Assembly (NCBI GenBank): GCA_029379385.1
Contig: CM055617.1
Location: 496,001 to 560,000 of the forward strand
Origin: Quillaja saponaria
Taxonomy: Eukaryota; Streptophyta; Magnoliopsida; Fabales; Quillajaceae
Reading direction: 5' to 3'
Length of the DNA: 64,000 nucleotides
Shown: positions 13,701-23,921 of the stretch, piece by piece
Layout of the letters: the number at the start of each line of letters is the position of its first letter
How positions within the stretch are numbered: the first letter of the stretch is position 1
Made by a program: the position numbers and the translations under genes
The notes under the pieces: generated by a model
Database searches by the model: none
Told to the model about the DNA's origin: nothing
Seen by the model: only the letters and a program-made list of their open reading frames with translations

Positions 13701-16700
13701 GATTCGCATAGCTACTTGGAACATAGGGACTCTTACTGGTAAATTGAGAGAGCTTGTAGATACTATGAGTAGAAGGAGGATTAATATTGCTTGTTTGCAA
13801 GAAACTAAGTGGGTAGGAGAAAAGGCTAGAGAGATAGAGAGAACATGATTCAAGATGTGGTATACCGGTAAGACTAGAAATAGGAATGGAGTGACGATTA
13901 TTGTTGATGGAAATTTGAAGGACGAGGTTGTAGAAATCAAGAGGAAAAGTGATAGAATAATTTTAGTGAAATTGATGATAGACGAGGAGGCATTTAATAT
14001 CATTAGTGCCTATGCTCCCCAAATAGGATTGGAAGAATTTACTAAGAAGGCTTTTTGGGAAGATTTAGAGGAGATAGTTCAAGGAGTACCATTAGGTGAG
14101 AAATTGTTTATTGGTGCTGATTTGAACGGTCATGTAGGAAGTACTAATGAGGGTTTTGAGCGCGTACATGGAGGATATGGCGGTAAGAATGAGGGTGGAG
14201 AGTCTATTTTAGATTTTGTAGTTGCGTATGATCTGATTTTAGCTAACACGTTTTTTAAGAAACGAGAGTCGCACTTAATCACCTTTAGTAGCGGGCCGAA
14301 TAAGAGCCAAATAGATTTTGTTCTGCCTAGAAAGGTTGATAGAGCTGTTTGTAAGGATTGTAAGGTTTTACCCGGCGAGTGTTTAGTGTCTCAGCATAAA
14401 CTTATGGTTGTGGATGTTGGCGTTAAGTGGCGGAAGCAAAAGCATAGAAGTAATAAGTGTATTAAGACTAGATGGTGGAATTTGAATGGAGGGAAGAAGG
14501 CTCTTTTTAAAGATAAAATATTATAGGGTGATCCTTGGAGGGTGGAGGGTGAGCCTAACATGATTTGGGATGAGATGACGAGTCTTATCAGGAATACGGC
14601 TAGAGAGGTGTTAGGAGAAAGTAGAGGACGTGGACCTCCGACTAAGGAGACATGGTGGTGGAATGAAGAAGTTCAACAAGCTATTAAAGTTAAAAAAGAG
14701 TGTTATAAAAGATTACACAAGTGTAGAAATGAAGATAATTATAAATGTTTTATACAAGCTAGGAAAGATGCTAAGAAAGCGGTTAGGGAAGCCAGAGGCA
14801 AGGCTTGCGAAGGACTTTACCAAAAGTTAGAGCCAAAGGATGGAGAGAGATATTTATAGGATTGCCAAGCAAAGGGAAAGACGAACTAAAGACCTAATTC
14901 GTATTAAGTGCATTAAGGATGAGGCTGATAGGGTTTTAGTTAAGGAAGACGAGATTAATGAGAGATGACGAACTTATTTCGATACTTTATTTAATGAAGA
15001 GTCAAGGGGTGATTTTGGAGACCTTGATGTCACCTCTGATGATACGAACCGTCGATTTGTTCGTCGGATTAGAGCTCAGGAGGTTAAAGAAGTTATGCAT
15101 AAGATGAAGAATGGTAAGGCATTGGGCCCAGATGATATTCTAATAGAAGTTTGGAGATGCCTAGGAGATATTGGAGTAACTTGACTTACAAATATTTTTA
15201 ACAAGATTTTAGTAACCAAGAAAATGCCAGATGAGTGGAGAAAAAGTACGTTAATCCCTATTTATAAGAATAAGGGAGATATTCAAAGTTGTTTGAATTA
15301 TCGAGGTATAAAACTTATTAGCCATACAATAAAACTGTGGGAGAGAGTGATTGAGCGTAGGCTTAGGAATGAGACTGTAGTTTCTGAGAATCAATTTGGC
15401 TTTATGCCAGGAATATCTACAATGGAGGCTATTTTTCTACTTAGGAGATTAATGGAGAAATATAGAGAAAAGAAAAAGGATCTTCACATGGTCTTTATTG
15501 ATTTAGAAAAAAGCGTATGATAAGGTGCCAAGACAAGTCTTGTGGTGGGTACTCGAGAAGGAAAAGGTCCCAACTAAATATGTAGAAGTTATTAAAGATA
15601 TGTACGAGGGAGTAATGACTAGGGTGCGGACTGTAGATGGTATGACTGGAGAGTTCCCGATCACGATAGGTGTTCACCAAGGTTCATCCTTAAGTCCTTA
15701 CCTATTTGCGCTAGTCATGGATGAACTCACCTATAATATTCAAGATAGGGCTCCATGGTGCATGTTGTTTGTCGATGATATCGTGTTGGTAGACGAAACT
15801 AGGGAAGGTTTAAATTCTAAACTAGGAATGTGGCGGAACGCGTTAGAATCTAAAGGCCTTAAGATTGAGTCGGACAAAAACTGAATATATGGAGTGCAAT
15901 TTCAGTAAAACTAGAGGAGGCCCGAATGATATAATTTTAGACGGTCAGACAATCCCTACCAATGATGTGTTTAAGTATTTAAGGTCATTTATACAAAAAG
16001 ATTGTGCAATTGAGCATGATGTAAACCATATGATTAAGGCAAGGTGCGTGAAGTGGCGGAGTGTTTCGGGAGTTTTATGTGATTCTAAAATCCCGAATAG
16101 ATTGAAAGAGAAATTTTATAAGTCGGCAGTGAGACCAGCTATGCTGTATGGTACTGAATGTTGGGCAGTTAAGAAGCAACATTCGCATAAGATGGGAGTA
16201 GCCGAAATGAGAATGTTGAGATGGATGATAGGACGTACAAGAAAGGATAGAATAAGGAATGAGGAGATTCGTAAGAAGGTGGAAGTAGCACCTATTGAGG
16301 AGAAAATGAGGGAGAATCGTCTACGTTGATTTGGACACATCCAACGTCGGCCAATGGACGCAGTAGTTAAGTAAGGTGACATGGTCCAGGTGTCAGGTGT
16401 TAGACGGGGAAAGGGGAGACCGAAACTTACATGGGGGGCTGTCATTGAGTAAGATATGGCTGTGCTAGGAATTAATGAAAATCTTGTCTTGGATCGGTGC
16501 GAATGGAAGAAAAGGATTCATATAGTCGACCCCAACTAGTTTGGGATTTTAAGGCTTAGTTAAGTTGAGTTGAGTTGAGTATGGTAAGCTAAAAAAAAGT
16601 ATAGTATATACTTATCCAATGTCTACTAAAGCCTTTAAACCTTTGTTGCCTTTTATCTATAACTAATAAAAATAAATAGTTTATTGCTCTTTACAGAAAA

Positions 16701-19700
16701 GTCAAAAACAAAAATTGAAATGTAGGTTTTAACCCAAAGGCCAAAACTAGGGAGCAATAACCAAGTAAAGGAAAAACAAAAGACAAAACAACAAGCAACA
16801 TGCACCTTTCTGGTTGTGATTCGCGAAGGCTGGGCTATTGGAAAGAAGGTTGCGCTGCTCTGTTTTAGTTAAATATAATAGAGAACTTACATTACGACTT
16901 GCTAAGTATGGTGTGCAGTGTTTTAGGATTTGGGTAGGTTCTAATTTGGAGAATTTTAGGTTTGCAGAGAATCTTCAGGTTTGTGCTTTGATTATTTATC
17001 ACAAATAACAATAATAATAAAATAAACAGTAAACTTTGAAGTTTTTGTCTTATGGGTCCATCAAACATGACATTCCCAATGAAAAACTCAATTTAGAGAA
17101 TCGCAGTTGAATCGACGATTCACATGACTGAATTGCTATTCACTTGCCGATTCAAATATTCCATCGTATAAGCAATACGTATTGCCACTCATTTGTATTG
17201 AATCGTATCGTTTGATTATGACAATAGAGGTCCCTTCCATTTCTCATATTTTAACCCACCACACTGTGAATCAAACACACGGCTTGACTTAACCTAACTC
17301 TGCATGAGTAAAAGTTGAGCACCATAGATTCCTACCCTTAGAACAATGGAAGATGATTGATGGGCTCATGTTCCTGCTTGCACTTGCAACATCAGTTAAA
17401 TACAGTGTTTTCACTACATTTCTCGGTAGGCAAAAGGCTTTTTGTGCAGAAGTCCACCTGTAAAGACAGATCTTTGAAGGGGGCTAAATTTCTAATATGC
17501 CGAATGCTCCTCCATGGAAACTTTCCTGACCTACATTGCATTACCAGTACAACTTTTCGACATCAGATTTAATTGTTTGCTTGTCCAGTTGCAAAGATGA
17601 TCTTTTCATGAATAGAGAAGTTAAAGGCCACAAATTGCAACCCTCTGTTTTTAGTAGGCTGAATAAATTGTACATAACCACACAATTATTCTTTTTAAGT
17701 TTAATGTTATATAAATCTCATTTATTTCATTTCCTTTGTTGATCAATAACTCTGATTTATGGGCTAGACTAACAGAAAATGCAATTTCATGGTATTAGGT
17801 GATATATGGGGACACAGATTCAGTCATGGTACAGTTTGGTGTGCCTTCTGTGGAAGAGGCAATGAATTTGGGGAGAGAAGCTGCTGAGTATATTAGTGGA
17901 ACTTTCACGAAAGTAAGAATTAAAGATTACTTCAGTTTTTCCCTTTCTTTTGCATTATCCTTGTATGTTTGAAGGCCCTATTGAAACAGCTAGGGAAATG
18001 CAATATTTTTATAATATGCCAACTTATAGCTTTTAGAAATCACTTTACTAAATGATCAGCAAAAGTTCTTTGATCTTTGGAAAATACCCAAAAAAGTAAT
18101 TATTGGTCCAAATTTCTCTTATACTTTCAGAAAACTGAAGCAAAAAATTCGCTTCAAGTCTTAGTTAAAAGTTAGAGCAAAGTGGACTTAGTTCGGCAAG
18201 ATATTACTTATGACTTCCATGGACCTTTTTTAATTGAAAAAAAAAAAACACAATCTTTTTGTGTAAGTTTGGACCAGTCAACAGTTTTTCAATTTGCAAC
18301 TTGAAGGTATTTTACATTGTAAGTAGAGAATACTAGGCTGCAATCTGGTGAACTTGTATAAGAAACTGCCTCATGTTAAGCAGGCCTATACATGCTTTTA
18401 GATTAGTTTCATCATAATTTAAAATGAAGTGACTCAAAGTCGAAGTTGTTTTTTGAATTTATGAGTTGCTTCTTGAACACTTTAACTTTGGGGTGTTTTT
18501 CGGCACTAAGCATTGTTTTGTTTCTTGTTTCTTTGGCTTGTGGTACTTGGGTATTTTTACTGTGAAGCCCATCAGACTGGAGTTTGAGAAGGTTTATTAT
18601 CCATATCTTCTGATTAGCAAGAAAAGATATGCTGGTTTATTTTGGACCACATCAGACAAGTTTGACAAAATGGATACTAAAGGTAAATATTAAGGTTTCT
18701 GAATTGTTTGCTCCCATTGGTTTGTTGACAAGCCCTTACATTCATCTTTGGCAGGTATTGAAACAGTGCGAAGAGACAATTGTTTATTGGTAAAAAACTT
18801 GGTAACTGAGTGCCTTCACAAGATACTCATTGACAGAGATATTCCTGGGGCAGTGCTGTATGTGAAGAATACCATTTCAGATCTTCTTATGAATCGTATG
18901 GATTTGTCACTTTTGGTCATCACTAAGGTGGGAAAACATTTTGATCAATATTCCTATGATGGTTTTCCTGAATTGCTGATTGCATATTGCGGAGAATTTA
19001 AAAGAGCAATCTTTTTTTTGCTAAGATTTAAAAGACTTGCTGTTTTAGTGTGACAACCATTGGAAATGCGTTGAACTTGCATTAACATTTTGTTTTAGCA
19101 GGGTTTGACAAAGACAGGAGATGATTACGAAGTTAAGGCCGCTCATGTTGAACTTGCTGAAAGGATGCGCAAGGTTGGTGGTGGCATTGATCTTTAATTA
19201 TTGCATGGTTTCTTTTTTTCAAAAAGGCATCCTACTTTTTGTATCTGTAGCTGTTTTTGGGGAAAAAACATATCTTCTCTTGATTTCACAAAAAGAATCT
19301 GAGCTTATTGAACTTCCTAACCTGCATCAGAAATGCAGGTTATAATAACCTATACTTAATCCTCATTGTTCATGTTCTCATTGCCGAGATGCTTTGACAT
19401 GGTGTTCCAGTCTTTCTAATGCTTCATAAAAAATGCTCAAGATTATGCATGATGTATCTATACTTCAATGCAATTTATATTTATGTCCTTAGGTCTCTTC
19501 AGATTTTCGTTTTTCTGGTTTGCTGGATTATAAATATGTCTTGATCATTTTGTAATGACAGCGAGATGCTGCTACTGCTCCAAATGTGGGGGATCGAGTA
19601 CCTTATGTCATTATTAAAGCTGCAAAAGGTGCTAAGGTACATGTTTTTTTTCTTTCGCCCTTATTTTTATTCTGGAAGTTTGTCAAGCTTTTCTGGTGAT

Positions 19701-21506
19701 TTAAAGACTAATTGGTAGAAAAAAATCAGGCTTATGAAAAGTCCGAGGATCCCATATATGTGCTAGAGAACAACATACCAATAGACCCTCAATACTATCT
19801 TGAAAATCAAATTAGCAAGGTTTGTTTTTATAAAATTTCCCAGTTTCTCTATAGTTTACATTGGTTTAGTTGCTAAGATTAGTTCCCTGGTGACAGCCAC
19901 TACTAAGAATTTTTGAGCCCATTTTGAAGAATGCTAGCAAGGAACTTCTCCATGGCAGCCACACAAGATCTATCTCTATTTCTACTCCATCAAACAGTGG
20001 CATAATGAAATTTGCTAAGAAACAACTCAGTTGCATTAGCTGCAAAGCTATACTCAGGTACTACTTCGTTACTTTCTGATGCTTTTGTATTTCTCTGTGA
20101 GACTTTTTAAGTTCTTATTATTGGTCAATTTTGTATACTTAAAATTTCCATTTAGTTGTTACATAAAAGGACACATGTCACATGTGCTTCTTAGAGTGTC
20201 AAAAAATTTCAAGCAATTCATTTCTCTACACAGTTGTATTATAATGGATATGTTGTTGGGCACCATATGTTGGACTAATCACTTGTTTCTTTTTGTTGTG
20301 AAATTAATTAACATAATATAAAACTGTTAATGAACTTGTGTTCTATGGGCATGGTCAAAAGGTTTTCTATGTATATATTGTGTGCTAGATGCAGCCTTGC
20401 AGATTCAAGATATATACAATGTGTTGGATGCGTAGACTCATATACATCAAGTAGGTAATTGCAAGTGTTGCTTAACATGTACAGTCCTTAGGGAGAAACC
20501 TTCTTTTAACTGGTACTCTCCATGAAACTCTAATTTACTGAAAAGAAAGAGAGGAACAACTTATGGGAAATTTCAATTTGTAAGCCTAGAAGGGGGAAGA
20601 ACAGAACACAATTGAATGACTGGCTCCTGGATTTCATACATTATGCTTTTTGGGAACACTGTCCAGAATCGATATCAACATTGGCAGACTGATTATCATT
20701 GATCTGACAAAGAAAGAATGTGGCTGGGAAATTCTTGATATGTTTGTCAATGTCATCCCATTTTGACCCAAACATAATCAATAGATCTTAGAAAGTACCA
20801 AATCTAGGTGTCATTTGGGTATTTTCAAGTTTATGAAGAATGCAGAGTCAGAGGCGTAGAACCTGTGTAAGAGAAGTGGCTATTATTTTTTGTGTTTTTT
20901 TTTTTTTGCAAGTATAACTTCTCCCTGGGAGCTTATGTTTAGAAAACCTGAAAATGTCAGTATGCCTGGCGATAGGTTATCATGAGATTTGATGTTTAAT
21001 TAATCATGTTCTTTGTGATCGCTTCCTGGACTACTCATTATATTCGGAATTCCTGCTCAAGTAAAATAAGGGTCTCAAGTGATTTCAGAATTATAAGCAA
21101 ACCATCTTCATTTATGTTCTAATCCTAGGTTAGGTTGGATTTGAATTGTAGATTCTGTTCCAATCAAGAACCTGTAAAGATTGGGTTGAAAGATTTGAAA
21201 CCTTTAGCTGTCAGTTATATTGGTAAAAGTATTAAATTGCCCAGAGAAGAGTTGAGGAAGACCAAAACCTACATGGGCAGAAGTGGTGAGAAAAAACACA
21301 AGTATAAAAAAGACTTAGAGAAGAGAACTTAGCAATGGACTAGAATAGATGGAGGAAAAGAATTAATGTGGAGGATACCAACTATCATTGTGAGTATCCA
21401 TGTAGCTGGTTCAAATGAATTGGGATTAAGGCATGTTATTGTTGTGTTAAAGTGGACAGAGCTTTGCTTTTTCCAGGTTTTGAAGGGGACACATAATGAA
21501 GGTTTC

Positions 21507-21539
<33 letters not shown>

Positions 21540-22421
21540 TCTTTAAGTGTCTCAATGGTTTTTCAGGTTGATTTATACTTGTATGCATACAATACTTGTA
21601 GAAGGTGCTTAATGCTTTATTCTTGTACCAGCAATACAGATCGCACTCTCTGCTCACACTGCAAGGGAAGAGAAGCTGAGTTTTACTGCAAGACAGTGTC
21701 ACAAGGTAAGCATCTCTTTCAAGTCCCTTTAATTCAAAAAATCTCGTTCTAAACAAAACTACTTCCACTTCCACTTTCCATAACCAAAATGAAAGAAACT
21801 CAACCTATTCCTCCTACAATTGTGGTCAGTCTCACTTACAATTTTAAAAAGCTGCTTCTCATTGGAACATTTAATGATGTAATTGCTGCAGTTTCTGAAC
21901 TGGAGGTACTTTTTGGGAGGCTGTGGACACAATGTCAAGAGTGCCAAGGTTCTCTTCACCAGGATGTTCTCTGCACAAGGTATTTTCACCAATGTTGCTA
22001 TTATTTTTATTTCCTCCTGGAGATTGCTTGTATATGAGTTGGGTGTCACTTCAAGCGAGTATAAATTAGTTATGACCATATATTCTATTATTAATATTAT
22101 TTGCTAATTTGTCAGGACCTCTTTTTTTTAAAAGAGCATCAGACAATAGATGGCTACTTTTTGAGGGTACCTTTTTTTTTCAATGCATGCAAATGATTAA
22201 AATGTCCTTGTATAGAAGTTACCTGTTTCTTTAGTTGTGACTCCTTATGTCTCTTGATTTACTTATTAGATTCAATGTAAGAATGCATGGTGATGATTAA
22301 TAATGTTGACATAAGCTGCATATTGTGTTTCAGTCGGGACTGTCCAATATTTTATCGGCGAAAGAAGGCACAGAAAGACATGGCTGAGGCAAGGCTGCAA
22401 TTAGATCGATGGAACTTCTAA
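4754..22421 (+). CDS. POLD1: DNA polymerase delta catalytic subunit, complete, 30 exons
   Basis: The spliced frame is 3270 nt, 1089 residues (Arabidopsis POLD1 is of about the same size). Exons: 4754-5015, 5104-5214, 5587-5693, 5785-5944, 6107-6302, 6395-6530, 6646-6783, 7979-8056, 8172-8263, 9028-9094, 9191-9262, 9710-9796, 11451-11570, 11640-11738, 11909-12016, 12159-12254, 12383-12448, 12584-12640, 12784-12871, 12990-13069, 17799-17912, 18568-18682, 18755-18927, 19102-19173, 19562-19636, 19730-19819, 19897-20057, 21632-21705, 21892-21979, 22334-22421; all phases fit. Proofreading motifs: FDIE (D304, E306), D390, Y499-x3-D503. Polymerase motifs: [10 protein letters not shown] (D592), KISANSVYG (from 684), YGDTDS (D745, D747). 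C-terminal CysA (C999, C1002, C1014, C1017) and CysB (C1046, C1049, C1059, C1064), the latter the Fe-S ligand set. Role: nuclear lagging-strand synthesis with PCNA. Oddities: intron 11 is GC-AG; the exon 5/6 join gives F where the family has L, so that boundary is the least sure; intron 20 (4.7 kb) carries a LINE. Confidence 0.96.
7199..7213. repeat. Run of 15 G in POLD1 intron 7
   Basis: An uninterrupted G15 tract on the sense strand lies in the 1.2-kb intron 7. Such tracts are rare in AT-rich plant introns and are hard to sequence, so the exact length is uncertain. A short direct duplication of TGTGTGGCATAATTGTTG also lies near 7033-7070 in the same intron. Confidence 0.8.
9832..9882. repeat. 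25-bp tandem duplication in POLD1 intron 12
   Basis: CTCCTATGCTGGTGTTTGCA occurs at 9832 and again at 9857, a perfect two-copy repeat just after the exon 12 donor. Probably replication slippage. Confidence 0.8.
10001..10299 (+). mobile_element. 5'-truncated RTE LINE fragment in POLD1 intron 12
   Basis: From GAGATGGATGATAGGAC onward this matches the 3' end of the large LINE at 16213-16580: the same run for a [22 protein letters not shown] C-terminus, the same CCAACTAGTTTGGGAT tail and a TTGAGTTGG end. About 60-70 bases between the ACATGGGG block and the GATTCATATAG block are missing relative to that copy. Frame is broken. Same orientation as the host gene. Confidence 0.8.
10403..10602. repeat. 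Dispersed direct duplication in POLD1 intron 12
   Basis: GTTAGGAAATCGATTTATC is found at 10403 and 10552, each followed some 30-40 bases later by AAAGATCTAAAGAAAAG. The two copies are about 149 bases apart and share the same order of blocks, pointing to a tandem duplication that has since diverged. Confidence 0.65.
10993..11466 (+). repeat. Tandem duplication of the intron 12 end plus the first bases of exon 13
   Basis: The first copy runs from about 10993 to 11215 and the second from about 11234 to 11466, offset 241-250 bases. Both start with TGTTTGCTGA, share CTATATCTTGATT and CATTATGTGAAA-like blocks, and end with an AG acceptor followed by GATGCTTATCT. In the second copy this is the true exon 13 start (residues DAYLP). 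In the first copy (exon-like part 11201-11215) the match ends after about 15 bases and runs into TGTAAGC, so it is a fragment of exon 13 with its own acceptor. Confidence 0.75.
13607..16578 (+). mobile_element. RTE-clade non-LTR retrotransposon (LINE), decayed, in POLD1 intron 20
   Basis: About 2.9 kb, same orientation as POLD1. An AP-like endonuclease (13702-14440) starts with [11 protein letters not shown] and has LQETKWVG and ADLNGHVG; a reverse transcriptase follows (about 15070-15890) with LNYRGIKL, a DLEKxYDKVPR block, [13 protein letters not shown] and the catalytic FVDD at about 15769-15780; the C-terminal part carries [16 protein letters not shown]. It ends in CCCCAACTAGTTTGGGAT and a (TTGAG)n tail near 16565-16579, a 3' end typical of plant RTE elements and of Au-like SINEs that share their tails. 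GTATGGT flanks the copy on both sides (13600-13606 and 16579-16585) and may be the target duplication. The 5' end is probably truncated. Confidence 0.85.
13702..16520 (+). pseudogene. Broken endonuclease/reverse transcriptase ORF of the RTE element
   Basis: The single long ORF expected of an RTE is broken many times. In-frame stops lie near 13847, 14524 (TAG), 14966, 15181, 16327, 16372 and 16451; frame changes lie near 14840, 15512 (an extra A in an A-run within DLEK-A-YD) and 15880. At least three stops (14966, 15181, 16327) are TGA where the family has tryptophan, so TGG to TGA changes. The catalytic FVDD and the endonuclease motifs survive. No intact protein can be made; the copy is inactive but not very old, since the remaining residues are well conserved. 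Confidence 0.85.
21150..21450 (+). mobile_element. RTE/SINE-type 3' end in POLD1 intron 27
   Basis: Near 21253 the strand reads GAGGAAGACCAAAACCTACATGGG, the degenerate RGRPKxTW block of RTE C-termini (quoted in part: GGAAGACCAAAACC). Near 21367-21440 GAGGATACCAACT is followed by CATGTAGCTGGTTCAAAT, TTGGGATTAAGGC and a TTATTGTTG tail, the usual end of RTE elements and tail-sharing SINEs. It is diverged and has no frame. Confidence 0.6.
21509..21540. repeat. (TA)n microsatellite in POLD1 intron 27
   Basis: A TATATA run of about 30 bases with one TG interruption, about 90 bases before exon 28. Other TA runs in the window lie near 2080-2097, 30931-30952, 45899-45940 and 59268-59290. Confidence 0.85.
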
Positions 22422-23921
22422 GATTCTCCCAAGGTCTGCGTTGTTTCACTACTTCCACGTCTTTATTTTTCTCCTGATCTATGAGATCCAGTCCAGCAGA
22501 GGTTGGGACTGATTTTCTAGGGATATCCTCTGTATATGTATTCTTAAAAATTCTAATAAATTAATTGAAGTAGGTGGTATTTCTATTTCATCTATCCTTT
22601 AGGATCGGGACATCTCATCAAATGAAAAAAGGAACGAGAAATTTACTATGGGGTCAAAAATAATGCACTGTAAAACCATATATATTAGGCAATGAGAGAT
22701 AAAGATAAATTATCTAGAATTTTGTACATTGTGGGCATCCATACATGTGTAATGTTTGCTTATAGGTGCTAATAAGCCTTGATGTTACCTTTAATGTTAT
22801 TCATACATAATTAAGTAGTTAACCTGTGCTAATTGGATGCATAATGTACCGAGTCCTGATAATTCATTAGGAAGACGTAGTTAATAGTGTGCTTGTTTGT
22901 TTTTTGGGTTGACTTATCTGTAACCATTTTGTAGTCTGCCCGTGCCCACCATCTCATTCAACAAAACTTCTTTATCAACAGATGGATCATTCAAGTGGAC
23001 TGACCGCTACGGAGACCGAAATTTCCTAACAGGTTTTCATATCCAGGAGGAGGAACAAGGTGTATTGTTTTGGAAGTATAAAAACAAATGAGGTCCATAT
23101 AATATTCTGGGTTTTGTGATTGGCCTAGGATTTATCTTCAAAAGAAATTTGGAAGTACCCTAGAAACGTGATTTGTAATTATAACAGGATAGAATTTGAT
23201 TCTGATTCAAACAATTAACAAGCTGCAATCCCTGGACTAGGAGCATGGGTCAGGCTTGAGTTTTGACTCCACTTATTTTGGTGAGGTATAGTTATGTAAT
23301 TGTAATTTTTTGTTTTTGGTGAATGTGCATTATTTATTGATTTTTAATTTTTTTTATTAATTTATAAATAAAAAATTATATAAAAGTCAATTAAATATGA
23401 GATGTTCCAAAACTAATCTTAATACGTAATTTGTATCACCAAGAAATCAGATTGGACATTTATGGGGTCCTTTGGGAGAGATGGAACTACAGGTGTCACA
23501 ATGTCATCTGTATGCCAAAAAAAAAGCGCCAATACAAGACAAAAGGACGTGGTAATAAAAAGGATGCACCACAGGGGGATGCCAACTAAGTTGCAATAGT
23601 AATAGCTTTTGTTACCACAATCTGCTACAACCTTTAGGCTTTTTACCATAAAAGAAATCATATTAAAAGTTTGACCGCCTAATTTGAGAATACGAGAACT
23701 CTACATATTTTATTGCTAATTAAAAACATAAAAAGATCACCCAAATTTTACCGATAAATCGTACTCACAATTGACTTGCATCCATCTCCGTATGAGATTG
23801 GCATATTAACAAAATTATGAAACTATATCGCCACTCTTAAATACAACTAATTGTTACATATGAAATTTGAACAAATTGAGTTATTACTAAAAATTGTCAT
23901 TACCATCTGCAGTGAGTAATC
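22422..23921. other. POLD1 3' UTR and convergent spacer to RGLG
   Basis: The POLD1 stop at 22419-22421 is followed by TGTATATGTA and AATAAA-like words near 22520-22560 that could be the poly(A) signal region. The rest is AT-rich. A minus-strand open stretch at 23419-23661 has no recognisable domain and an odd hydrophobic composition; I do not count it as a gene. RGLG is transcribed toward this region. Confidence 0.6.

Larger units (their letters stand above)
13550..17228. mobile_element. Possible MITE-like element split by the LINE in intron 20
   Basis: The left flank of the LINE (from 13553) begins TTGTCAAATCGTGAATCG and the right part ends at about 17225 with GAATCGTATCGTTTGATTAT followed by GACAATAG. 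Both ends are rich in (G)AATCG words pointing toward each other, as in small plant DNA transposons with poorly conserved terminal inverted repeats. If so, the LINE landed inside an older element. Similarity of the ends is weak, so this is tentative. Confidence 0.35.

Noticed and set aside
23419..23661. 80-codon minus-strand frame between POLD1 and RGLG
   Set aside because: No known domain, no clear start context and AT-rich surroundings; likely chance.
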